DNA of 64,000 nt, from contig OY759225.1 of the NCBI GenBank assembly GCA_963662175.1, positions 18,711,601 through 18,775,600 on the forward strand. Direction: 5' to 3'. The position numbers and the translations under genes were made by a program. This stretch comes from Aradus depressus (lineage: Eukaryota; Arthropoda; Insecta; Hemiptera; Aradidae). This document shows positions 21,961 through 31,250 of the stretch, in pieces. Numbering within the stretch: the first letter of the stretch is position 1; each line of letters opens with the position of its first letter. Under the pieces are notes generated by a model, which ran no database searches, was not told where the DNA came from, and was given only the letters and a program-made list of their open reading frames with translations.

Positions 21961-21961
21961 T

Positions 21962-22375
21962 CTGAAACAGTTACATAAAGTGAACGGTGAATCACCGGAT
22001 ATGAACTTCCTCAGTATGAATTAACCAATATTTATGCTTTTACACTCCCTCCAACGACAATAGATCGTTAGGGCTAAAACTCAATATTTGACTACATAGA
22101 CGGAGATAGGGTATAGTAGACACCAGTCGGTGATAGGGAATAGTAGACACCGGCTAATGAATATATCGGGGGGCACTGCTGGCTAGAGAGTAGAGCTTTG
22201 GTCACATGGTCTCACCATGGTTTGCTAGTTGGAATCCCGTATGGGAGAATTTTATTTCATAGCAATGGATGTTGTAAATAACTAAAAAAAAAAGTAAAAA
22301 ATAATCCCCCCTTAATGCTGAAAATTAATAGATGACCTTATATGGTTTTGAAATTACATATGATATTAGCCATGT
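21962..22375 (-). repeat. Family X copy, split by minisatellite/SINE-B
   Basis: Reverse X terminus (GGTGAATCACCGGATATGAA) to about 22100. It resumes at 22313 with AATGCTGAAAATTAATAGAT. The insert is homologous to 18865-19045. Confidence 0.65.
22170..22280 (+). mobile_element. SINE-B fragment
   Basis: Contains GAGAGTAGAGCTTTGGTCAC, GGTCTCACCATGG, AATCCCGTATGGGAG and GCAATGGATGTTGTAAA in the same order as 18885-19045. Confidence 0.6.
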
Positions 22376-22403
22376 CAATGTGTTATTATATATATGTGAT
22401 AGT

Positions 22404-22806
22404 AAGATGTTTTGGGACGAGATTTCTAATGGAAATAAAAGACGTTGTCTTCCCACTGTTTTATTTATACCAGAACCGGTTTTCGACGCAACAGCGTCAT
22501 CATCAGTGGTTCATCCCACCCATACAGCCCAGCGGTTGGAAGATAACTGGCATTGCATCAGGGAAAGTTTAGGCTTTTATTTGTATAAAATTCGAGCAAA
22601 ACTCGTAATGACTCTCCATTCATTAGAATGGGATGTGTTTGAAAATATTGTATATAATTTGAATGAGAAGAAAAAAAAAAAAAAGTGCCAGTTATCTTCC
22701 AACCCTGTGCTGTGTGGGTGGGATGAACCACTGTTGATGAAGCTGTTGCGTCGAAAACCGGTTCTGGTATAAAATAAAACAGTGGGAAGACAACGTCTTT
22801 TATTTC
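22404..22806. repeat. Family B foldback element with paired hammerheads
   Basis: Arms of about 125 bp (22425-22555 and 22686-22806) are inverted copies, sharing AAAAGACGTTGTCTTCCCAC, CAGAACCGGTTTTCGACGCA and TTCATCCCACCCA. Each arm contains a hammerhead-like motif reading outward, so a transcript of either strand would carry one sense copy. The 146-codon forward and 144-codon reverse frames here are shadows. Relatives at 7375, 25784 and 39064. Confidence 0.8.
22470..22512 (-). ncRNA. Hammerhead-like motif, family B (best copy)
   Basis: On the reverse strand, in order: ACCA (stem I), CTGATGA (conserved core), T, GACGC-TGTT-GCGTC (stem II and loop), GAAA, ACCGGT (palindromic stem III), TC (cleavage position), TGG(T), which pairs with ACCA. 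All conserved hammerhead positions are met. One extra base sits between the core and stem II, seen in families A, C and D too. The mate at 22724-22767 has a mutated core (CTGTTGA). Confidence 0.7.
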
Positions 22807-22821
22807 AGTTGTTATTATATA

Positions 22822-22938
22822 GGTACGACATCCATGGCCCCGGGAGGGAGTTCTATCTACGAAATAAAACTCACTCCCAGACGGGATTCGAACCCGACTA
22901 AAGCCCTTCGCTCTAGCCCGCACGGCCACCATGACCCC
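22822..22938 (-). mobile_element. SINE-B, tRNA-derived head and body
   Basis: On the reverse strand: GGTGGCCGTGCGGGC (A box-like) followed by the B box GGTTCGAATCC, then a body with TTTTATTTCGTAGATAGAAC and GGGGCCATGGATGTCGTACC. Head-to-B-box spacing suits a leucine- or serine-type tRNA with a longer variable arm, but I did not fold it. Distinct from SINE-A in head and body. The reverse frame peptide GFSRVRIPSGSEF is its shadow. Confidence 0.75.
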
Positions 22939-22939
22939 C

Positions 22940-23260
22940 AGACTATTTATGGAATAAATAAAATATAAATAATAATAGTTTGATATTGACAAGGAAATAC
23001 TGAAAGTTTATTTTTTAATTTATTTTTTTATATATTATCTGAAGGATTTTCTTTTAGTAATTTGAACAAACAAAATAAAACATATTACCTTCAACAAGCC
23101 ATGATCAATAATGGTTAATGGTTTTAAAGCATTGTCCTTAGCAATACCGTTCGATACTTTCTGTAAAATTGTATGAGGAAGTGAAAAAGAAATTAAGAAT
23201 TACATAAATTAGTTATGGCCCCCCGACTAATTATCCGTCAATGTTAAAAAAACAGTATGA
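22940..23260. other. AT-rich intergenic DNA
   Basis: No feature recognised. Confidence 0.35.
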
Positions 23261-23261
23261 T

Positions 23262-23640
23262 CAGGGGCGTAGCCAGGATTTTGAGGGGGGGGGGGGGGGG
23301 GGGGCAAAGTTAGGCTACGAGGATAGGGGGTATAGACTCCCGGGGACAGACATTTTCCGTGGTTAGCGCTGCAGACTTTTTGTTATTAATTTGGGAGACT
23401 CGGACCCCCCTGAGGTTACCACTGACTAATACTTTCTTTGACTTTACATGAGCAGCAAAAATGCAAAGCGCAGCAGTAGCAAATGCACGCTGTGGTTTCT
23501 GTACTTTTAGAATTAAATGACTCACAGCCAATAGCGTGTATTAGCTGCTGCTGCGTTTTACTTTTTTACTGCGCATGTAAAATTAGTTTTAAGAGTATAA
23601 AGTATAACATAAATGACGATTTTGAACGTGCAATTACATA
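23262..23640 (+). mobile_element. hAT-like non-autonomous element, 5' end intact
   Basis: Starts CAGGGGCGTAGCCAGGATTT followed by a long G run. The interior (GGTTAGCG.TGCAGACTTTTT, TTTACATGAGCAGCAAAAAT, CACGCTGTGGTTTCTGT) matches 48225-48520. The right terminus is missing here but present at 48771. The CAGGGG...CCCCTG ends suggest the hAT superfamily; I saw no transposase. Confidence 0.6.
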
Positions 23641-23694
23641 AGAAAATTATTTTTTTCCTCGCTGAATAGATATAATAATTTATTTATTCACAAG

Positions 23695-23895
23695 TAATTC
23701 CAATTGAAACTCTCGAACTTTCTACTTCCCCAGTTAAATATAGGGTAAGGCGAAAGGAAGAATGAGAGGAGAGGGGCTTAACTGAAAAACCAAAACAACT
23801 GCTGATGGAAGGAATGTATCGACATGAAATTTGGTAAGAGGATTGTAAGACAGCTATTATGTTTGAACCTATAGTACGTATTATCCAAAGTTTCA
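23695..23895 (+). repeat. Family X copy
   Basis: Contains TTAAATATAGGGTAAGGCGA, GGGGCTTAACTGAAAAACC and GGAATGTATCGACATGAAAT. The reverse frame across it is not a gene. Confidence 0.55.
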
Positions 23896-23964
23896 CCGTT
23901 CAAGTTAGTTAATTAGTTGTTGTGAATCATAGGCTTTAATTATATAACTATATCTTATAATCTT

Positions 23965-24241
23965 CAGAGCGCTCTTCCATCGCTCTTGTGGAGATGAGCC
24001 CGACTCTACTGTTGGAGTCCTAAATGTTGCCTATCCTAAATTTTTACCTAGAGCAGGGGTCTTTAACGAGTACCTGACATCGTACAGGCTCGGAACCATC
24101 GCTTAACGTCCCATCCGAAGGACGGCGTGCTTAAGTTTATTTTACCTCCCAGATAAAATAAACTAAGGGCCTCGGTCGGGTTTCGAACCCACGATCTTGA
24201 GCTCAGAAGGTAAGCACGCATACCACTGAGCTACCGGCGCC
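23965..24241 (-). mobile_element. SINE-A, 3'-truncated
   Basis: Body from AGAGCGCTCTT to an intact head ending at GGCGCC (24236-24241). The tail side is missing, and the head abuts a long TC/TA microsatellite. Confidence 0.9.
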
Positions 24242-24260
24242 GTCTCTCTCTCTATATATA

Positions 24261-24322
<62 letters not shown>
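24242..24322. repeat. (TC)n then (TA)n microsatellite
   Basis: A short TC run followed by about 60 bp of nearly pure TA dinucleotides. Length probably polymorphic. Confidence 0.95.
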
Positions 24323-24323
<1 letters not shown>

Positions 24324-24439
24324 AATGTCTGTGTTTTATATACTCCTAAACTTCGATCCAATTTTGTTCTTATGTTCAGCAATTATGTTCGTCGAGTCAC
24401 CGAGAAGGTGACATATTTTTATCCCATCCTTACCCCATT

Positions 24440-25235
24440 TCGTGCTTCGCTTATGGAACAAATATCATTGCACAAATTGGCATAAAATGTTTTGTATTAG
24501 ATTATAAAGAGCACGGAAAATGTTTAAGACTTCTTTCTACCCTACCCTTGCCTTACCCCCGTACCCACCCCCGCATTTTGTCCATTCGCTTATGGAACAA
24601 ATATCATTGCACAAATTGGCATAAAATGTTTTGTATTAGATTATAAAGAGCACGGAAAATGTTTAAGACTTCTTTCTACCCTACCCTTGCCTTACCCCCG
24701 TACCCTCCCCTGCATTTTGTCCATTCGCTTATGGAACAAATATTGAACGAATTGGCATAAAATGTTTTGTATTAGATTATAAAGAGCACGGAAAATGTTT
24801 AAGACTTCTTTCTACCCTACCCTTGCCTTACCGCCGTACCCTCCCCTGCATTTTGTCCATTCGCTCCTGAAACAAAAATTATTACACGAATTGGCGTAAA
24901 ATGTTTTTGTATTGGATTCTAGAGAGCACTGGAAATGTTTCAGACTTCTTTCTACCCTACCCTTGCCTTACCGCCGTACCCTCCCTTGCATTTTATCCAT
25001 TCGCTTCTGGAACAAAAATTATTACACGAATTGGCGTAAAATGTTTTTGTATTGGATTTTAGAGAGCACTGGAAATTTTTCAGACTTCTTTCTACCCTAC
25101 CCTTGCCTTACCGCCGTACCCTCCCCTGCATTTTGTCCATTCGCTTCTGAAACAAAAATTATTACACGAATTGGCGTAAAATGTTTTGTATTGAATTCTA
25201 GAGCACTGGAAATGTTGTGTTTCTTTCTACGTTAC
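24440..25235. repeat. 139-bp tandem repeat, about six copies
   Basis: The word CGCTTATGGAAC and its variants recur at 24448, 24587, 24726, 24862, 25002 and 25142 (spacing 136-140 bp). Each unit contains AATTGGC.TAAAATGTTTT and TTCTTTCTACCCTACCCTTG. Units one to three and four to six form two sub-types, so the array grew in two phases. The 127-codon frame at 24912-25295 is a by-product. The preceding AATGTCTGTG sequence resembles Helitron 5' ends, so this may be an element-internal array. Confidence 0.88.
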
Positions 25236-25263
25236 CAGTATTGTTCTTGTGGAGGTGTCTTTA

Positions 25264-25335
25264 GCCTGACACAGAGGCTCGGTACCATCGCTTAATCCCC
25301 TCACACGAAGGACCGCCTGCTCTAGGTTTTTTCAC
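25264..25335 (-). mobile_element. SINE-A divergent fragment
   Basis: AGGCTCGGTACCATCGCTTA and GAAGGACCGCCTGCTCTAGG are diverged SINE-A body words. It abuts the end of the tandem array. Confidence 0.6.
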
Positions 25336-25339
25336 TGTT

Positions 25340-25780
25340 AAAGCTGTTCTATAACCTATCTGTTTAAAATTGATGTTTGGTTGTTTCTTTAGTAAGTGAT
25401 GTAGTTTTGGTAAATAGAGGCAATTTGTCTGGGCTATCTGTCCAGAAGAGAGGTAAAATAGATCCAAGAAGAGGGCCCCAATGAATTATGCACAAGGGAG
25501 AAGGGCGTTAAATTCAAAGTGCCCCTCCCCCCCCCCCCCCCCCCCCTTCCCGTTTCTGAATCCACAAATGAATATTTAGAGTTGGCCTCTAAGTCTGCTC
25601 GAAAGGAGAAACTTGTGGAATAACTGCCCAGATCCTCTATCTCTTCGGGACCATTGAGTCTAGGATCTGACTTGGCAATTTGAAGAATAGTAAAACCTCA
25701 TTGTATAAAAAAAATTTATGAAAGCAAGAGCCAAAATATAAAAATAAAATAAAAAGAACCATATACAATGTTCATATGTG
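25340..25780. other. Unassigned stretch with a poly-C tract
   Basis: A pure C run of about 20 lies near 25527-25546. No gene or element ends recognised. Confidence 0.35.
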
Positions 25781-25783
25781 ATA

Positions 25784-26044
25784 GTAAGATGTTGTGGGAC
25801 GAGATTTCTAATAGAAATAAAATACGTTGTCTTCCCACTGTTTTATTTTAGACCAGAACTGGTTTTCGATGCAACAGCGTCATCATCAGTGGTTCATCCC
25901 ACCCACACAGCACAGCGGTTAGTCAGTTGTCTTCTAACCGCTGTGCTGTGTGGGTAGGATGAACCACTGATGATGATGCTGTTGCGTCGAAAACCAGTTC
26001 TGTTCTAAAATAAAACCGTGGGAACACAACATCTTTTATTTCTA
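25784..26044. repeat. Family B foldback element, compact copy with two hammerheads
   Basis: Arms of about 125 bp meet almost directly at 25915-25930, with hardly any spacer. The minus-strand motif (25852-25895) and the plus-strand motif (25960-26002) both keep CTGATGA, stem II, GAAA and an ACCAGT stem III segment. Stem I (ACCA/TGGT) is perfect on the minus strand. Confidence 0.8.
25960..26002 (+). ncRNA. Hammerhead-like motif, family B
   Basis: ACCA, CTGATGA, T, GATGC-TGTT-GCGTC, GAAA, ACCAGT, TC, TGTT. Compared with the 22470 copy, stem III has lost perfect palindromy (ACCAGT instead of ACCGGT) and stem I has one mismatch. Confidence 0.6.
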
Positions 26045-26184
26045 TGATATACCATGTTCTTGAACTTTTGTAAATAAATAATTTGACCTATACCAAAATA
26101 TTTTAAATTATTTTTATAACGAGACATTTCAACTAAAAAATCTTCTAATGTATAAATACTTTGTAAATAATCGTAAAATATTGA

Positions 26185-26526
26185 CGGCGCCGGTAGCTCA
26201 GTGGTCAGCGTGCTTGACTTCTGAGCTCAAGAACGTGGGTTCAAAACCCGACCGAGGCCCTTAGTTTATTTTATCTGGGAGGTAGAATAAACTTAAGCAT
26301 GCCGTCCTTCGGATGGGACGTTAAGCGATGGTCCCGAGCCTGTACGATGTCAGGTACTCGTTAAAGACCCCTACCCTAGGTGAATAAAAATTTAGGGTAG
26401 GCAAAATTTAGGACTCCCACAGTAGAGTCGGGCTCATGTCCAGCAGAGTGACGAAAGAGCGCTCTGGTAGTAGGCGATATGACCTCGTAGTTAATACCCG
26501 GGCATGAGTCATAAAACCTAAACCTA
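26185..26526 (+). mobile_element. SINE-A, full length
   Basis: Head with perfect A box and B box GGTTCAAAACC, full body, short AACCTAAACCT tail. No convincing TSD; an AT microsatellite follows the tail. Confidence 0.92.
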
Positions 26527-26529
26527 TAT

Positions 26530-26938
26530 ATATATAGGTTTAGGTATTATATATATATAGGTATTATATATGTAATATAGATATATACCTTAGTATTAAT
26601 AAAAGATGAATTATTCAGTATGACGCATGTCTAAATTTTTCGTTCCTTTCTCTTCATAAAAATCTATTTCAATTGATTGGTTGCTTACTTACATTTTTAC
26701 TACCCCAGGCATACACAATTGAATGTGTATCGACGCGAAATTTTATGTGTCGAACCGGTCTATAGTTGGAAGCTGGGTATGGTAGTATGTGCGGAGCCAA
26801 TCAGAGACCCGCGTCCCTTGGTTTCCATAGTAACTTCCATTCTAGTGGAAGGAATGCGGTGTTGCCTCCTTACCTCTATAAATAGCTGTTATGTAACGAG
26901 TTTTTTTTTTTTGTTTTTAATCGAGAATTGAAGGTGTT
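26530..26938. other. Unassigned stretch
   Basis: AT repeats at 26524-26590, then a frame at 26677-26931 with no recognisable domain; part of it (GTGTATCGACGCGAAATTTT) is X-like. No gene called. Confidence 0.35.
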
Positions 26939-26939
26939 A

Positions 26940-27440
26940 TTATAGCCAGAGTAGATTACTACTATTATGTGGCCCTATAGCAGCGCTGTATCTTTTAATG
27001 AAGTTCAGGATTCTGCTGAAGATACCTTCCATAGCCTGCCCAATTCCGTTATCATCATCATCGGCGCTACAGCCCGTCAAGAGCCTTGACCTCCTCCTGG
27101 AAATGTCCTCATGCAGCTCTGTCCTGGGCCAGTCTTCACCAGCACACCGCACCAAACCGTCTTACGTCTCTGTTCACCGTCTCCAGCCATCTTCTTCTGG
27201 GTCGTCCCACTCTTCTCCTACCCTCCGGTGTCACATTCACGAGTTTCCTGGGTATAAGGTCCTCCGTCCATCCGTCTTACGTGTCCAGCCCAATGGAGTC
27301 TGGCAACTCTAATCCAGTGAGACAATTTTGCCTCTGTGTAGAGTGCGTACAACTCCTGGTTGTATCGGATGGGACCGATGATGCTGCGGAGTATTCTCCT
27401 CATGAAAATGTCAATGTATATACATTCATCTTATCGTGAG
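26940..27440 (-). pseudogene. RTE-like LINE ORF2 C-terminus
   Basis: The reverse-strand frame at 27218-27403 reads MRRILRSIIGPIRYNQELYALY and ARLHWAGHVRRMDGGPYT. This matches the C-terminal LRWAGHV.RM region of endonuclease-reverse transcriptase LINEs of the RTE/craniofacial-protein-2-like group. Further frames (26940-27155) continue the expected order with GEDWPRTELHEDISRRR. A frameshift splits them. Only the extreme C-terminus remains. Confidence 0.8.
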
Positions 27441-27570
27441 TTATTCGATCGTGTTCACAGACAGAATCTTTTTTTCGAAACAGTAAAACCTCGTGCTTTC
27501 TAGAGTTTTGCAATGGCTGTCCAGAACCCCATTTGACGTTACCTATTGATTTATTACGAAATCGTTCTTT

Positions 27571-27768
27571 GGGAAGGGGGGATTCAACCCAAAAATCCTA
27601 ATAACTGCCGATATAATGAATGTATCTACACAAAATTCAGTGTGAGAATACAATAGTTCTTATATTAAATCAACTAATGATTTTTTAGTCCAAACCGTCG
27701 ATTGAGGGAGAGCGAAAACTTATATAGTGCTGGGGAAGGGCTTTGCCGGTGATTCACCGTCGATTTTT
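27571..27768 (+). repeat. Family X right half with terminal hairpin
   Basis: ACTGCCGATATAATGAATGT, CAAAATTCAGTGTGAGAATA, GAGGGAGAGCGAAAACTTAT, GCTGGGGAAG and GCCGGTGATTCACCGTCGA in order. A good example of the X right end. Confidence 0.75.
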
Positions 27769-27984
27769 TTTTCTTCTGTTGTAAATCTTACTAAATATGG
27801 ATGAACAAACATCGTATGGCTTCATTCATATCTTTTAAGACTTCCAAAACTGATATTTCTTCATCACTTTCTTCGTTTGCGTTTCGCATTTTTTTATACA
27901 AATTATATTAGGACATTTCATGTATTATTTAATCTAAATTGGTCCAAGACAAGTTTCGTATTTTAACCTTAATATTCGAACTTA

Positions 27985-28085
27985 CTTTTCATTGTAGAAA
28001 GAATTCGAGGTTTTCTCGTGTAAATGAAAAATTCAAAATTTGGCCAACGTTTCGAAAACTATTTATTTTTCTCTTCAGGGCCTAC
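27985..28085 (-). ncRNA. Hammerhead-like motif, family C (copy 1)
   Basis: On the reverse strand: GGCC, CTGAAGA (fits CUGANGA), an A/T stem II (GAAAA...TTTTC with AT-rich loop), GAAA, CG, TT, GGCC. Stem I is GGCC paired with GGCC. Core motif at 28042-28082; flanking homology to 51224-51340 extends over about 100 bp (GAGGTTTTCTCG and TTCTACAATG). Matches the Penelope-associated type (GAAACGTT). Confidence 0.6.
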
Positions 28086-28382
28086 AGAATACAAACAAAC
28101 AAATTAGTCATTATGGACAATATAACCAGAAACCTAATAATAATGTGAAGAAGAGATGAAAACAATTTTTTTAAACATAAAAGAGAGAAAAATAATAATA
28201 ATTATAAATAAATAAATAATAAAAATAAATAAAAATTTTGAAAGTAGTAATAAAATAACCTATATATAACAATATATATATCTAAATAAATAAAAATTAC
28301 CAATTTGTGTCCATCTCTTCTTCACATTATTATTAAGTTTCTGTTTATATTGTCCATAATGACTGATTTGTTTGTTTGTATT
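28080..28382. repeat. Inverted repeat, arms about 70 bp
   Basis: 28085-28155 (ACAAACAAACAAATTAGTCA, ATAATGTGAAGAAGAGATG) and 28313-28380 (its complement, with three or four mismatches) face each other across a 160-bp AT-rich spacer. It sits directly beside the family C hammerhead. Could be an inverted pair of element ends. Confidence 0.75.
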
Positions 28383-28387
28383 GTGAG

Positions 28388-28655
28388 AGGATGCCGGTAG
28401 CTCGAGTGGTAGCTATTGAGCTCAAGATCGCGGGTTCGAAACTCGCCCGAGATTTTAGTGAGGTAAAAGATCTTGAGCACACTCTCCATCGGATGGGACG
28501 ATATGGTTTTGAGCCAGTACAATGTCAGGTACTCTTTTAAAGACTTTTCTACCTTTGGTAAACTAGTCCTGGGTAGGCAAAATTTCTGCTGTTGGTAAGC
28601 GATGTGATCTCATATTTAAAGCCCGGGCATAAGTCACAATAACTAACTAATAATA
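28388..28655 (+). mobile_element. SINE-A relative, divergent subfamily
   Basis: Head GCCGGTAGCTCGAGTGGTAG with B box GGTTCGAAACT, shortened body (GGATGGGACGATATGG, AATGTCAGGTACTC, GGGTAGGCAAAATTT), end GCCCGGGCATAAGTCA. It differs from SINE-A by several concerted deletions, so it represents an older subfamily that the 1037 and 46082 copies may also belong to. Confidence 0.75.
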
Positions 28656-29038
28656 ATTATTAATTATTTATTAAGTTACAAGTAGACTCAGAAGTAAGGA
28701 AGTGATATGTATAAAAAAACATTTAATTTATTCTATGTAATAAATTTTTCTTAATTTCATTTTCTAATTTGTATTTCATTTTTTACAGGTAAGTGTTTCG
28801 GAGATTAAGTCAGAAGCAAATTTTGGTATAGTATTTTTTCATGTATTCCTTAATTTCTTAATAAAACCTGTCATTTTTTTTATACTATTTATTTATATAT
28901 ATTTTATAGGTGTAATGACCAAGAAGTCGAACACCTTAAAAGATCATACAAACAACAATTTATATTTTATTTATATTTTTTATTCTTATTCAAGTTAGGA
29001 TTTTCACGTTTCAAGGAACTCTGAATATGTTTATCCAT
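28656..29038. other. AT-rich intergenic DNA
   Basis: No feature recognised. Confidence 0.35.
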
Positions 29039-29054
29039 TTTCGCGATGATATTT

Positions 29055-29292
29055 GTGTGTATGTGATTGTAAGTAAGTTTTTGAAGGCCGTATGATCCAT
29101 TGTGACTTTGAAAATATATGCACAAAATACTTGTGGACTAAACTTAAAGTGCTGCTATCTATCACTGAAGTTAAGAAACTAAGTGATCCACACTGGTTTT
29201 GAAAAAGGGAACCTATGCCAACATCAGGATGGTAATAACTCATTTTCCGAAAAATTGTGGGTTGGTCCGCTCTGGCTCCAAACTCCTCATAT
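29055..29292 (-). mobile_element. Foldback element F, partial copy
   Basis: Ends with TTGGTCCGCTCTGGCTCCAA/ACTCC at 29266-29290, the TIR of the element at 61653-62009. The interior (CCTGATGTTGGCA in reverse, AAACCAGTGTGGATCACTTA in reverse) matches that copy for about 230 bp. The other terminus is lost near 29055. Frames at 29031-29372 are incidental. Confidence 0.7.
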
Positions 29293-29304
29293 ATCTGCTT
29301 AGAT

Positions 29305-29600
29305 TTTGGCCGAAATACGATAACTCTCGATATAATACATTTATCGACACGAAATTTTATATGTGTGACCAAAACCCCATAAGGACACCACCTATTTTTC
29401 AGCCAAATCGGGGCTCAATTCAAAAACCCTATTAACTGCCGATATAATGAATTTATCGTCACAAAATTTAGTATGAGGATTTAGGAGCCCCTTGATTATT
29501 GGAGCAAACTGTCGACTGATTTCGCAGGAGGAGCGAAAAATAATTGATTAATTCGTTCTGGGAAATTACATTGACGGAAATTCGCCTACGACTTTTTTAT
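29305..29600 (+). repeat. Family X copy
   Basis: Two internal monomers (ATAATACATTTATCGACACG, then ATATAATGAATTTATCGTCA) followed by GAGGAGCGAAAAATAATTGA and TCTGGGAAATTACATTG. Confidence 0.65.
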
Positions 29601-29771
29601 ATACGATTTATTCTTTAATCTTTATTTTTTCATTTTCATCTATTCATTATTTTCAGTTTAATGCTTATTTTTGCATGCCTTAAGTATTTTACATTGTGGT
29701 TATTAATTAAATTTATTTTATTTTTATTTTTAAAGAAAAAAAATAATGGCAATGGTATATTTGTTTTTGTT

Positions 29772-30118
29772 AGGTTAGGTTAGGTTTTATGACTCATGCC
29801 CGGGCTTTAACTACGAGGTCATATCGCCTACTACCAGAGCGCTCTTTCGTCACTCTGGTGGACATGAGCCCGACTCTACTGTGGGAGTCCTAAATTTTGC
29901 CTACCCTAAATTTTTATTCATCTAGGGTAGGGGTCTTTAACGAGTAGCTGACATCGTACAGGCTCGGGACCATCGCTTAACGTCCCATCCGAAGGACGGC
30001 GTGCTTAAGTTTATTTTACCTCCCAGATAAAATAAACTAAGGGCCTCGGTCGGGCTACGAACCCACGACCTTGAGCTCAGAAGTCAAGCACGCATACCAC
30101 TGAGCTACCGGCGCCCTC
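29772..30118 (-). mobile_element. SINE-A with perfect 13-bp TSD
   Basis: Full-length reverse copy with TTAGG-type tail at 29772. The TSD ATTTGTTTTTGTT occupies 29759-29771 and 30119-30131 exactly. It is among the youngest copies: its body is almost identical to those at 212, 51404 and 55836. Confidence 0.96.
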
Positions 30119-30134
30119 ATTTGTTTTTGTTGGT

Positions 30135-30430
30135 CGAAGTGGGACAGCAATGTTACAAATTCACTCTCAGATTAAGAGAATTACCCCTTCGGGACAGAGC
30201 CGGGTAGCGGCAGTTCAACTGTTGTAGAGAGGCTATCAGAGTAAATAAGGTTTCATTTTATTTATTTTTTCGCCTCTATTTTGTATTTTGTTTCCTTCGT
30301 AGTATTGTTAAGTACATGTTGATATCTTCGTAAATTGGTAAATAAATTTAAAGTGTTCATCTTTCCTACTCTGTTTTGAGAGCACTTAAAACTCTAAGAA
30401 GGGGACCAAAAACATAAATAAAATAAAAAG
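30135..30430. other. Unassigned stretch
   Basis: No gene or repeat end recognised. Confidence 0.35.
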
Positions 30431-30790
30431 TCGGTGAATCAGCGGATGTGTACTTCCCCAGGGAAGAATTGACGGGATTAGAATCAAAGTGGTCTGACAT
30501 TTTGTGAAATTTGGAGTACTTTCGGTATTGCTACCATCTTTCAGCCACGACTTATTAATGTATTATACTATTAATGTATAACAACTTCTAAGTTGAGGAA
30601 CGCGGACATATTGTGGAAACTTGTAATAAATAAATAAAACAAACGTTTTATTTATTTATTAATGTATATATTATATACATTCTATCGGCATTCCATCGGG
30701 AGTTCTCATGTTCTCAGACGAGTAAGAAATGTTTCTTTCAATTTTTGGAATCAGGGGATCGATGAAAACTCACCTCGAATTCGTGACCGA
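30430..30790 (-). repeat. Family X terminus, hammerhead D relic and palindrome
   Basis: 30431-30475 is the X terminus (GTCGGTGAATCAGCGGATGT). 30511-30550 is a family D hammerhead relic on the minus strand with one inserted A in the core (CTGAAAGA). 30587-30664 has a near-perfect palindrome (AATAAATAAATAAAAC and its complement). 30735-30790 is the opposite X terminus. Confidence 0.55.
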
Positions 30791-31155
30791 TTTCATAACT
30801 TGCTGTATATGTCGTGTGCCTTGGGAAAGTAAAGACCCTAAAGAGAGTTTGTTGTCTTCATTTAAAATAAGTGTTCTTATTATATATTTGTATTTCTCCA
30901 TCATCTTTCTCGCCAGAGCATTAAATAATATATTGTATGCGGTTGGTGGAATATAGAAATTAAAATAAAAAAAAATTGTTTTGGAATGGTGCCCAAATGT
31001 TTTGGCACTAAGTTTTCTGGCTGGGAGACTGTATATCAGATCTGAGATATATCTATATCTATAGCTTATATCTTTTCATAAAGAGATTGTTTTATTTACT
31101 TATCCCATTCAACATTTGAGAAGGCCTTGAGTTTCCTAACGATGAGCCTCTTAAT
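30791..31155. other. Unassigned stretch
   Basis: A T-rich frame at 30729-30956 has no recognisable domain. Nothing else seen. Confidence 0.3.
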
Positions 31156-31250
31156 ATATTCAGTGAGCTATACAAAGTATACGGTAAGTTATGTAATCGG
31201 TCAAAAATTCTATGCGAAATTTTATGTTTTCCGTCCTCCAGATTCCAGAA
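31155..31250 (+). repeat. Family X head
   Basis: GAGCTATACAAAGTATACGG, TTATGTAATCGGTCAAAAAT, TTTTATGTTTTCCGTCCTCC. Confidence 0.6.

Noticed and set aside
22332..22992. 146- and 144-codon overlapping open frames as genes
   Set aside because: Both run through the family B foldback arms and SINE-B; the peptide parallels disappear outside the repeats.
24912..25295. 127-codon open frame
   Set aside because: It lies in the 139-bp tandem array and repeats itself with the array.
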